DNA of 13,297 nt from CBDCBA01 sp965214125 (lineage in GTDB: Bacteria > Planctomycetota > Phycisphaerae > Tepidisphaerales > Tepidisphaeraceae): contig CBDCBA010000022.1 in assembly GCA_965214125.1 (NCBI GenBank), positions 1-13,297 of the forward strand, in the 5' to 3' direction. A program made the translations under genes and the position numbers. The notes under the pieces are model-generated. The model did not search any database. It was not told the DNA's origin and saw only the letters and a program-made list of their open reading frames with translations. Shown in pieces: positions 1-7,485 of the stretch (positions within the stretch are counted from its first letter, which is position 1; each line of letters opens with the position of its first letter).

Positions 1-1
1 G

Positions 2-2346
2 GGCGTGCTCGGGGCATTGGGCGTGATGTACGTCTTCGGCATCAACGCCAACATCATGAGCCTGGGCGGCATCGCCATCAGCATCGGCGTCATGATCGAC
101 TCGGCCATCATCATGGTCGAGAACGCGCACAAGCACATTGAGCACAGGAAGCCCGGCCAGAGTCATCTGGAGATGATCGCCGAGGCGGCGGCGGAGGTCG
201 GGCCGACGCTGTTCTTCAGCCTGCTCATCATCACCGTCAGCTTCCTGCCAATCTTCGTGCTCGGCGGGCAGAGCGGGCGGCTGTTCACGCCGCTGGCCTA
301 CACGAAGACGCTCGCCATCTTCGGCGGGGCCGTGCTCGCGGTGACGCTCATCCCGGCGCTGATGACCTGGCTCATCAAGGAGACGGGCGCGCTGCCGACC
401 GCGTGGCCGAAGTGGGCGAGGTGGACCGGCTACGGCGGCATCATCATCGTGCCCGCCCTGCTGCTGGCACTGGTGCCGTTGCCGCAATTGGCCGACTGGC
501 GGTGGTGGATGGTCGGCGGTTGGACGATCCTGTCGGCGGCGCTGGTGCTGCCGCAGCGGATCATCAGCGAGGAGAAGAACCCGATCAGCCGCGTGCTGAC
601 GTGGGCCTACGACCCGGCGTTCGCGTTCGTGATGCAGTACAAGACGCTGACGCTCGTGCTGGCGGGGCTGCTGCTGGCATCGACGTGGTACCCGCTCTCC
701 CGTCTCGGCAGCGAGTTCATGCCGCCGCTGGAGGAGGGCGACCTGCCCTACATGCCGACGACCGATCCGGGGTTGTCGATCACGAAGGCCCGCGAGCTGT
801 TGCAGCAGACGGACCGGCTGATCTTGCAGTTCCCCGAGGTGACGGGCGTCTTCGGCAAGGCCGGCCGGGCCGACACGGCGACCGACCCCGCGCCACTGAC
901 GATGCTCGAGACGAACATCACGCTCGAGCGCGACAAGGACCAGTGGCGGACGACCCGCGACGAGCGGTTCTACAGCGACTGGCGCCCGATTGGTTGCAGA
1001 CGCCATTCCGCACCGTCTTCCCCGACCAGCGGCCGATCACGACCGACGAGCTGATCTACGGCTACATGGTCGAGGTCGACGGGCAGACGCTCGCGGTGCC
1101 GGGCATGAACGACGCCGTCCGCGTGCCGGGGCTGACGAACTCGTGGACGCAGCCGATCCGCACGCGGATCGACATGCTCAGCACCGGCATCCGCACGCCG
1201 ATCGGCGTGAAGGTGATGGGCGACGACCTGCAAACGCTCGGCGACGTCGCCGGGCAGATCGCCGATGCGCTCAAGGGCGACCCGCGGACGGCCGGCGTGA
1301 CGACGAGCGCGTTCGCCGAAAAGACGACCGGCGGCCGGTACCTCGACATCGACATCGACCGCGAGGCCATCGCCCGCTTCGGCCTGAGCGTCAGCGACGT
1401 GCAGGACACGATCATGTCCGCCCTGGGCGGCATGAACGTTACGACGACGGTCGAGGGGCTGGAGCGCTACCCGGTGAACCTGCGGTACCCGAGCGAACTG
1501 CGCGACGACCTGCCGGCGATCCGACGGACCCTCGTCAGCACGCCGACGGGCGCGCAGGTGCCGCTCGGCCAGCTCGCCGACCTGTCGTTCCAGCCCGGCC
1601 CGCCGATGGTCAAGAGCGAGAACGCCCGGCTGACCGCGTGGGTCTACGTCGACATCGCGGGCGTCGACATCGGCAGCTACGTCGAGAACGCCAAGGCCGT
1701 CGTCGCCGAGCGGGTCGACCTGCCGGCCGGGTACAGCATCGCCTGGAGTGGCCAGTACCAGTACATGCAGGAGGCGCGGGCCAAGCTCCTGATCGCCGTT
1801 CCCCTCGCGGCCGCGGCGATCCTCTTGCTGCTCTACCTCGCCACGCGGTCGTGGCTGCGCGTGGCGATCGTCCTGCTGGCCGTGCCCTTCTCGCTGGTGG
1901 GGGCGATGTGGCTGGTCTACCTGCTCGACTACGACCTGAGCCTCGCGGTGTGGGTCGGCGTGATCGCGCTCGCCGGCCTCGACGCCGAGACCGGACTGGT
2001 CATGCTCCTCTACCTCGACAACAGCTACGAGGACGCGAAGAAGCGAGGCCGGATGCGCGACCGCAACGACCTCTGGCACGCCATCCACCACGGCGCGGTG
2101 CAACGCATCCGCCCCAAGACGATGACCGTCGTCACCACCTTCACCGGCCTGCTGCCGCTGCTGTGGGCTACGGGCGCCGGTGCCGACACGATGCGCCGCC
2201 TCGCCGCCCCGATGGTCGGCGGCCTCCTGACGAGCTTCCTGCTGGAACTGCTGATCTACCCGGTGCTCTTCTACGCGGCCAAGCGGTGGAGCGTCATGCG
2301 AGCGATGCCTGACTTGGCTCCCTCTCGGCCGCCTGCCGGAGCGTGA
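2..2346 (+). CDS. cusA: CusA/CzcA-type heavy-metal RND efflux permease, 5'-partial, frameshifted
   Basis: Inner-membrane proton-driven pump of the HME-RND family, which exports metal ions such as Cu(I)/Ag(I) or Zn/Co/Cd with a CusB-type adaptor and CusC-type channel. The window opens inside TM4 or just before it, so about the first third is missing. The TM4 motif GVMIDSAIIMVENAHK carries the relay Asp (codon 98-100). TM10 has LDAETGLVML with Glu (1987-1989), and RIRPKTM has Lys (2116-2118); these match the CusA D405/E939/K984 relay. Mets in RIDMLSTG (1174), GGMNV (1432) and GPPMVKSENA (1606) sit about where the CusA substrate Mets lie, which hints at Cu/Ag. The reading frame changes near 983-988: frame 2 runs to 1054 and frame 1 carries the rest. 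Adding one C to the CCC run gives a smooth YSDWRPDWLQ. An extra stretch of about 60 residues (383-570) with two hydrophobic segments follows TM6. The 3' end overlaps the convergent channel gene. Family is certain; metal specificity is inferred. Confidence 0.93.
980..990 (+). other. Apparent -1 frameshift site in the cusA-like gene
   Basis: Upstream of here the CusA protein is read in codons starting at 2, 5, 8 and so on; downstream it is read in codons starting at 1, 4, 7. Both sides match the family well, so one base appears to be lost (or two gained). The CCC at 985-987 is the likeliest place: with four Cs the translation reads W-R-P-D-W-L-Q without a break. Without correction the product ends at 1054. 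It may be a true mutation or a consensus error in a C run; no X-XXY-YYZ slippery heptamer or obvious stimulatory structure is seen here. Confidence 0.8.
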
Positions 2347-4810
2347 CAGGATGGCTGTCGCTCATTCGGATGTGCACGTCGCGCTGCGGGAACGGGATCT
2401 CGATCTTCGCCTCGCGCAACGCCGCGTTGATGGCCGCGTGCAGCTCGTGCAGCGTCGGCAGCCGCTTGGACAGGTCGCCGACGAACGCCCGCACCTCGAA
2501 ATTGAGCGCGCTGTCGCCGAAGCCGACGAACAGGACGCTCGCGGCCGGGTCGTCGAGCACGGCCGTCACGCTCTTGACCGCCTCGCTGATCGCCCGATGT
2601 GCCGCGGCCACGTCGCTGCCGTAGGCCACACCCACCGGGATCAGCAGGCGCGTGATCGGGCTGCTGAGCGTCCAGTTGATCACGCGGTCGGTGATGAAGC
2701 TCTTGTTGGGCACGAGCACCTCCTTGTTGTCCCAGTCGGTGATCGTCGTGGCGCGGATCTGAAGCCGGCTGACGGTGCCGCTGACGTCGCCGACCGTCAC
2801 GACGTCGCCGACGCGGACCGGCCGCTCGAAGAGGATGATCAGGCCGCTGACGAAGTTGGCGACGATCTCCTGGAGGCCGAAGCCCAGGCCGACGCCCAGC
2901 GCCGCGACGATCCACTGCGCCTTGCCCCAGTCGATGCCGATCAGCCGCGAGGCCCACACCAGCCCGACCGCCACGACGAGGTAGCGGGCCAGCGTCACCG
3001 CGGCGTAGCGGGTGCCGGCGTCGATGGGGAAGCGCTGGAGCACGACCAGCTCCAGCACGGCCGGCAGGTTCCGCGCCGCCACGACCGTCAGCACGCCGAC
3101 GACGCCGGCCAGCAAGAGGGACCAGAGCGTGACGGCCGGCACGATGACCGCGCCCTCGGTGTCCACCGTCGGGGCGGTCAGCTCGACGCGCTCCAGCACC
3201 GCCAGCGCCGGCAGCACGTCGCCCCAGACGCCCCACAGCAGCGCGAGCACACCGACGGCCACGCCGGTGCGCAGCAGCGTGAGCGTCTGGCCGCTGGCGG
3301 CCTCGACGTCGACCGCCTGCGTGTCGAGCTCCGGCATCGCCTCGCCGCTGGCGGCTTCGGCCGGCTCGCCCTTGCGCTGCCGCGCCTCACGCTGTTCGGC
3401 CAGTCGCTGGCGGGCCTGCCGCACGGCCAGCCGCCGGCGGGCTACGAGCAGCCAGCGCGTCAGCAGGCTGTAGACGACGATGCCCAGCAGCACGACGACG
3501 CCGGTGGTGAAGAAGCGACCCTGCACCTCAGTAGCGGTGTAGTAGTACCCGGCCGCCGCGGCGAGCGTCAGCGCGGCGGGCAACGCGACGAGTGCGGCGT
3601 ACCACGCGCGGCGCAGCCGCCAGGCCCAGCCGTCGCGGTCCAGCAGCCGCGAAAACACCCCGCCGCCGGGGCGGAACACACGGGCGACGAACACGGTCAG
3701 CCCGACGCTGCCGACCATGAACGCCAGCCGGCCCAGACCCTGCCGGTACGATTCGTCGCCGCCGGCGTCGGTCATCGCCACGACGAACGCCGCGGGCACC
3801 TCCACCGCCAGCAGCCACCGCAGGTTGCCCGCCAGCGTCCGCCGGGCGCGGGCGTCCCAGCCGAAGTGCGCATCGGCCAGCCCGCCGTCGCGGCAGAGCA
3901 GGCGGAAGAACCCCAGGAGCAACCACACCGCCCCGGCGGCTAGCAGCCCCTGCCCGACCGCCGCGGGAAACGTCCCGTCCGCCGTCGACAGCAGCCCGCC
4001 CGACCCGAGCAGCGCGATCGGGATCGGCAGCGCCAGCAGGAGCGTGAGCAGCAACGCCCTCAGCGTGAGGACGAAGGAGTCTGTCGAGTACCGGCCGACC
4101 AGCGTGGCCAGCGCGTCGAGACGGTCCCGCAGCCGAACTTGCCCCAGCAGCAGCCCGCCCGCCGCCAAAGCGACAACGGCCGACACCAACGGCACCTCCG
4201 CCAGCCGCCGAAGCGCCGCCCGACCGACCGCGATCCACCCCTTCAGGTCGACGGCCCACCGGGCACCCTCCGCCACCTCCGCCGCCCAGGCCGGACCGAT
4301 CGGCGGCGCGCTGCCGATCCACAGCAGCTCCTCATCGAGCCGGGCGACCAGCGCCCCCGCCGCCAGCGCCAGCTCTCGCTCGGCGTCGAGGGCTGCCTGC
4401 TGCGCCTCGACGAGTTCGACCTGCGTCGCCAGTTCCTCGGTGAGGCGTGCGACTTCGACCGGGTCGTCGGCCAGCCGTCGCTGTTCGAGCAGGCGAACGC
4501 GGTCGAGCTTGGCCTCGGCCACCTGCCGCTCCCGTGCCGTCACCCGAGCCGAGACCGTGGCCGGTTCCGGCACCCGCCGCCGCGCTTCGCGTAGCAACTC
4601 GCCCGCCTCGTCGCTCGACAGCCCCAGCTCCAACACCTGCTCGACGGCCGACGTGCTCGCCACCACCTGCTCCAGCCGCGCACGGGCCGCGCGTTCGTCT
4701 TGAAGCGCAGACGCCGCCGCATCAGCCCCGCTCGTGTCGGCGGAAACCGGCACTGCGGCGACAAGCACGCAGAACGCAAACAGGAAAACGAGTCGGTGCA
4801 TGTGCGTCAT
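2294..4810 (-). CDS. Large MscS-family mechanosensitive channel (MscK/MscM-like)
   Basis: Inner-membrane tension-gated channel that releases solutes on osmotic downshock. The predicted 838-residue protein is far longer than MscS (286) and shorter than MscK (about 1120). Residues 1-24 are a signal peptide (hydrophobic core LVFLFAFCVLVAAV, cleavage VSA-D). Residues about 30-170 are an Arg/Glu/Ala-rich periplasmic coiled coil. From about 190 to 620 there are repeated hydrophobic segments, interrupted by a charged cytoplasmic linker (about 455-505) with two AEAASG repeats. The MscS core begins at W633: pore helix with ALGVGLGFGLQEIVANF, then the beta domain with FERPVRVGDVV and TDWDNKEVLVPNKSFI, then the C-terminal alpha/beta vestibule. 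Start choice: the frame stays open upstream to 5329, but only ATG 4810 (MTHMHRL) gives a signal peptide; ATG 4801 is an alternative. A GGA lies 8 bases upstream of 4810. It is the last gene of the minus-strand run, and its tail overlaps the cusA-like gene. Confidence 0.93.
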   Translation of the reverse strand: MTHMHRLVFLFAFCVLVAAVPVSADTSGADAAASALQDERAARARLEQVVASTSAVEQVLELGLSSDEAGELLREARRRVPEPATVSARVTARERQVAEAKLDRVRLLEQRRLADDPVEVARLTEELATQVELVEAQQAALDAERELALAAGALVARLDEELLWIGSAPPIGPAWAAEVAEGARWAVDLKGWIAVGRAALRRLAEVPLVSAVVALAAGGLLLGQVRLRDRLDALATLVGRYSTDSFVLTLRALLLTLLLALPIPIALLGSGGLLSTADGTFPAAVGQGLLAAGAVWLLLGFFRLLCRDGGLADAHFGWDARARRTLAGNLRWLLAVEVPAAFVVAMTDAGGDESYRQGLGRLAFMVGSVGLTVFVARVFRPGGGVFSRLLDRDGWAWRLRRAWYAALVALPAALTLAAAAGYYYTATEVQGRFFTTGVVVLLGIVVYSLLTRWLLVARRRLAVRQARQRLAEQREARQRKGEPAEAASGEAMPELDTQAVDVEAASGQTLTLLRTGVAVGVLALLWGVWGDVLPALAVLERVELTAPTVDTEGAVIVPAVTLWSLLLAGVVGVLTVVAARNLPAVLELVVLQRFPIDAGTRYAAVTLARYLVVAVGLVWASRLIGIDWGKAQWIVAALGVGLGFGLQEIVANFVSGLIILFERPVRVGDVVTVGDVSGTVSRLQIRATTITDWDNKEVLVPNKSFITDRVINWTLSSPITRLLIPVGVAYGSDVAAAHRAISEAVKSVTAVLDDPAASVLFVGFGDSALNFEVRAFVGDLSKRLPTLHELHAAINAALREAKIEIPFPQRDVHIRMSDSHPVTLRQAAEREPSQASLA

Positions 4811-4836
4811 CAAGATCGTCCAGCCTTCGCAGGGTC

Positions 4837-4944
4837 CTACTCGTCGCCCAGCCGCCAAAACCCCGGCTCGACCGCCTCCAGCGGCCGCGCCGGCGAGATG
4901 GGTTCCTCCAGGTCGGTGAGGTTGGCGATCACGTCGCTGCTGAC
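4837..4944 (-). pseudogene. Out-of-frame C-terminal remnant of the DUF900-type hydrolase
   Basis: Reading the minus strand in the frame ending at TAG 4837-4839 gives about 35 residues: VSSDVIAN, then TDLEEPISP, RPLE, and a closing GFWRLGDE. From memory of the DUF900 hydrolases, a C-terminus of the form NP-x-VSSDL-I-L...RPLE...NFW is usual, so this looks like the true end of the neighbouring hydrolase, now in a different frame. Its stop lies 26 bases before the mechanosensitive channel start, normal operon spacing, which fits an ancestral gene end. Assignment rests on motif recall, not a search. Confidence 0.55.
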
Positions 4945-5594
4945 GAGCGCGCCGGCCAGGTGAACAAGACCGGCACGCCCCGCCGCCCCGCGAAGTGCCA
5001 GAACTGCGCCAGCACGCCGGCGGCTCCGTCGAAGGCGTTGTTGTACCCGTGGACGTACAGGAACACCCGCCCCTCGTCCTCCGGCAGCATCGCGCGGGCG
5101 ATGACGCCGTGCAGCCCGGACGCGGCAGATTGGTGCCCGGCGACCGCCTCGGGCGCGCCGACGACCTCGCCGCCGACGAAGCTGACGTCGTACGGCGTGG
5201 CGGGGTAATGGCCCGCCTCCTCCACAGCGGCCAGCCGCACGCGATGGCCGCCGCGTTGCCGGCGGCTGGTTGACGCCTCGACCAACTCCTCCCACGTCTC
5301 CGGCCCGAGCGTGACGCTGGCCGTGCCAAATGACAAGTAACGCGACCGCCTCGCGTCGTAGCCGACGACCTCGCCGTCCTCGCGCACGACCCGGCGGTCG
5401 GTCGCGTAGACGATCGCCGCCGTCGGCGTCCGCCTCGACGGCGGCACGGCGGAAAACGCGGCGTCGTCCCCGATCCGCGCCGCCGGCGTCGCCATCAGCG
5501 GCAGCCCCGACGCGCAGCCGGACGCCGCGAGCGCCAGAAGCAGGAGGACGAGCAGCGGGCGCCGCCCGATCGGCATGAGGTCAGCGCCGGTCAT
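4929..5594 (-). CDS. DUF900-type alpha/beta-hydrolase lipoprotein, truncated
   Basis: The N-terminal part of an alpha/beta-hydrolase of the DUF900 (COG4782) group; full members usually have about 350-400 residues, this one 221. Residues 1-27 form a lipoprotein signal (RRPLLVLLLLALAASGC, lipidated Cys 27), so it would be membrane-anchored in the periplasm. IVYATDR (about 61-67) is the usual first strand of this family. FLYVHGYNNAFD (178-189) is the beta-strand and oxyanion-loop motif, and VPVLFTWPA (207-215) the following strand. The protein then stops at RSSAAT. The nucleophile-elbow motif (GHSMG-like) and the catalytic Asp and His are absent, so it should be catalytically dead. A matching C-terminal tail lies directly downstream in another frame, so the core seems deleted. 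Start ATG 5594 overlaps the barrel gene's stop (ATGA); ATG 5576 would also keep the signal peptide. Confidence 0.8.
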   Translation of the reverse strand: MTGADLMPIGRRPLLVLLLLALAASGCASGLPLMATPAARIGDDAAFSAVPPSRRTPTAAIVYATDRRVVREDGEVVGYDARRSRYLSFGTASVTLGPETWEELVEASTSRRQRGGHRVRLAAVEEAGHYPATPYDVSFVGGEVVGAPEAVAGHQSAASGLHGVIARAMLPEDEGRVFLYVHGYNNAFDGAAGVLAQFWHFAGRRGVPVLFTWPARSSAAT

Positions 5595-6631
5595 GGCAAC
5601 CTCACGGTCAGCGAGGCGGAGCCGAACAGGCCGGTGCCGAGGTCGGCCTCCAGCAGCTCGTCGCCGTCGGCGTCGTCGATGGTCAACTCGCGGAAGAACG
5701 TCGAGCCGACGCCCGCCCGCAGCTCGATCCGCCGCGTCGGCCGCCACTCGATGCCCGCCGCGACGCCGAGGCCGTCGTCGCGGAGCACCGCCCCGTCGAG
5801 CGGGCCGTCGCCGGAGAGGCGGAAGTCGTCGAGGTCCACCTCGGTACGGACGAACAGGTTCAGCCTTTCGACCGGCTCAAAGGTCACGCCCGTCTCCGGC
5901 ACGCCGATGTTCACCTGCCATCGTTCGGTCGGCTGCCACTCGACGCCAACCACAGGGATGACGATCGGATCGTCCTCGATCTGCGAGAAGGCACCGACGC
6001 CGGCACTGAAGGACAAGCGTTCGCTGCGGGCGTAACGGGCACCCGCGAATCCGCCGCCCCGGAGGGCGTCGCCGAAGTCTGCACCGCCGTCGCCGCTGAC
6101 ACTGGCGGCGAGGGTGCCGAAGTAGCTCCACTGCTCGGACTGAAGAACGAACAGGCCGAGGCTTGCGGAGTAGGTGTCGAGCGGATCAACGTCGTCGGCA
6201 TCGGGCAGCGCCTCGTCGAGGCCGTCGAGGTCGTAGTCGGAACGCTTCCACCCGCCGCCGAGGCTGACGAACGCCCTGCTCGCAACGGGCAGTCGCGCCG
6301 ACGTGGACAGCTCGGTCTGGAACAGCCCGACGTCGAGACCGTCGCCCTCCTGGTCGGCGAAGAGCGTGGAGCGAGCCGTCAGGTCGAACAAACTGAAGTC
6401 GCCATCGCCCTCCGGTTCCTCGCCGGCCTCCACATCCACCCCCGCGTCGAGGGCCGCCTCCTCCTCGCCGATCACCTGCTGGGCCGGGGCGGCGGAGGCG
6501 ATCCACAGAAGGGCCACGAGCGAGAAGGCGCCGGCTCGCCGCGTCCGCCTCAAGGAGTTCACGGTGATCTGCGCATCTTCTCCTGTCGGAGGCGGCTCGC
6601 CGAGGTTTTGCGGGTGGAACGGAGGTTTCAT
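5591..6631 (-). CDS. Outer-membrane beta-barrel protein, DUF6268-like
   Basis: A 346-residue predicted outer-membrane barrel of unknown function. Seen: an N-terminal signal peptide with core AGAFSLVALLWIASAAPA (cleavage near residue 50 if ATG 6631 is used), an acidic region (about 55-78, many Glu/Asp), then alternating strands with aromatic girdles such as FVSLGGGWKRSDYDLD, WSYFGTLAASVSG, LSFSAGVGAFS, VVGVEWQPTERWQVNIGVP, GIEWRPTRRIELRAGVG, and a final strand GLFGSASLTVRLP. The WSYFG motif followed by paired W-x-P strands resembles DUF6268 proteins; this is recall, not a search. Start is uncertain: ATG 6631 leaves a 25-residue low-quality leader and no good ribosome site. GTG 6562 gives a neat signal peptide. 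An AGGAGAAG precedes an ATG whose five-codon reading frame (MRRSP) ends in the TGA that overlaps that GTG. The stop overlaps the next start as ATGA. Confidence 0.75.
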   Translation of the reverse strand: MKPPFHPQNLGEPPPTGEDAQITVNSLRRTRRAGAFSLVALLWIASAAPAQQVIGEEEAALDAGVDVEAGEEPEGDGDFSLFDLTARSTLFADQEGDGLDVGLFQTELSTSARLPVASRAFVSLGGGWKRSDYDLDGLDEALPDADDVDPLDTYSASLGLFVLQSEQWSYFGTLAASVSGDGGADFGDALRGGGFAGARYARSERLSFSAGVGAFSQIEDDPIVIPVVGVEWQPTERWQVNIGVPETGVTFEPVERLNLFVRTEVDLDDFRLSGDGPLDGAVLRDDGLGVAAGIEWRPTRRIELRAGVGSTFFRELTIDDADGDELLEADLGTGLFGSASLTVRLP

Positions 6632-6676
6632 GAGGAGCTTCGGGCAGGCGTGATCAGAGCGAGACCAGCAGATGGA

Positions 6677-7450
6677 TCACGTCGCCGGCTGCGCCCCCAG
6701 CCAGTCCCACGCCTCGGCTTCCTTGTCCGCCGGGAACGTGCGAACGTCCATGTCGGGGACCAGCGGGTTCATCACGCCCGCGGCCTTATCCATCCAGGCC
6801 GGCGCGCCGACGATGGCGTACCGCTCGACCTTCTTCAGCGCGGCGAGCTTCATCGACATCAGCCCGCTCTGGAAGAGGATGCTCGGGTTGAAGCCGAAGT
6901 GCCTGACGCGGTTGAGCAGGCGCACGTGCTCGTGGTTGTCCATGAACGACTGGAACTCGTCGATGATCGGCTTGAGGTCGTCGCCGGTGAGGGTGCCGTT
7001 CATCTCGAAGCCGAGAACGTTGTCCCTCGTGGTGGCGAAGGTGCGGATGCCGGGGCCAGTGTCGGTCGGGGCGTTCTGCGTCACGTCGCCGGCCCAGACC
7101 AGCGCCGCGTCACGCTCGCCGGCGGAAAAGACCTTCGCCTCCGTGCCGGGCAGCAGGTGGTTGTAGAGGCCGACGATCGCGTGCGGCCAGCGCTTGTCGC
7201 TGACGACGGCGAAGCGGCCGACCTGACGCAGATGCTTGAGGAAGTCCAGGTCGGCCCGCACGCCCTCGTCGAGCGCGGCGGGGTCGAAGTCGGCCAAGCC
7301 GACGATTTCGAAGACCATGCCGATGTGCCCGTGCTCGGCGAGCTTGGCGTCCATCAGCTTCTGGTACTGCTCGACGTCGGACTCGCCCATCGTGCCGGTC
7401 ACGCGCACGGCGGCGACGTTGGCGGGGGCGTTGTTGATGTTCTCGAACAT
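6677..7450 (-). CDS. Tandem SpoIIAA-like (STAS-fold) domain protein
   Basis: A soluble 257-residue protein with no signal peptide, made of two SpoIIAA-like (PF11964-type) domains; usual members have one domain of about 120 residues. Domain 1 (about 10-121) has VRVTGTMGESDVEQY, GMVFEIVGLADFD, RFAVVSDKRWPH and EAKVFSAGERDAALVW. Domain 2 (about 138-253) repeats the layout with FEMNGTLTGDDLKPI, ILFQSGLMSM, RYAIVGAPAWMD and VRTFPADKEAEAWDWLG. The family's function is poorly known; the fold resembles STAS/CRAL-TRIO proteins, which bind partners or lipids. It begins 35 bases after the RND permease stop, with no terminator between, and has the best ribosome site in the window (AAAGGAG, 6 bases before ATG 7450), which fixes the start although the frame stays open to 7618. 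An accessory to the pump operon is an inference from position only. Confidence 0.85.
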   Translation of the reverse strand: MFENINNAPANVAAVRVTGTMGESDVEQYQKLMDAKLAEHGHIGMVFEIVGLADFDPAALDEGVRADLDFLKHLRQVGRFAVVSDKRWPHAIVGLYNHLLPGTEAKVFSAGERDAALVWAGDVTQNAPTDTGPGIRTFATTRDNVLGFEMNGTLTGDDLKPIIDEFQSFMDNHEHVRLLNRVRHFGFNPSILFQSGLMSMKLAALKKVERYAIVGAPAWMDKAAGVMNPLVPDMDVRTFPADKEAEAWDWLGAQPAT

Positions 7451-7456
7451 GGGGAA

Positions 7457-7463
7457 CTCCTTT
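7457..7463 (-). promoter_or_regulatory. Strong Shine-Dalgarno site for the SpoIIAA-like gene
   Basis: The minus strand reads AAAGGAG followed by TTCCCC and then ATG at 7450, an almost perfect match to the 16S 3' end at ideal spacing. It decides the start at 7450 over the upstream in-frame possibilities, whose residues overlap the permease C-terminus in another frame. Confidence 0.8.
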
Positions 7464-7485
7464 CGAGAGTTTGGAGGTTGCAGGC

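Noticed and set aside
980..990. Programmed ribosomal frameshift in cusA
   Set aside because: No slippery heptamer or upstream Shine-Dalgarno-like stimulator is visible, and CusA pumps are not known to use recoding.
970..2312. Long open frames on both strands across the cusA C-terminal half
   Set aside because: Low-complexity Arg/Asp/His-rich translations; the CusA frame has conserved motifs across the same bases.
2342..2361. Small hairpin at the cusA stop (GACAG, loop GATGG, CTGTC) as a bidirectional terminator
   Set aside because: The stem is only 5-7 pairs and there is no T-run on either side; it also lies inside the channel coding region.
3291..3359. Imperfect 15-base direct repeat in the channel gene (AEAASG coded twice)
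   Set aside because: Only two copies with one mismatch in a low-complexity cytoplasmic linker; likely a small internal duplication without wider meaning.
2351..3943. Long plus-strand open frame opposite the mechanosensitive channel gene
   Set aside because: It is rich in Arg, Gln, Asp and His with no domain or membrane pattern, typical of antisense shadows in GC-rich DNA; the minus-strand channel has full family motifs.
6650..6680. Inverted repeat GTGATC/GATCAC between the SpoIIAA-like and barrel genes
   Set aside because: Six-base arms with a loop of about 19 bases and no T-tract; too weak for a terminator or operator call.
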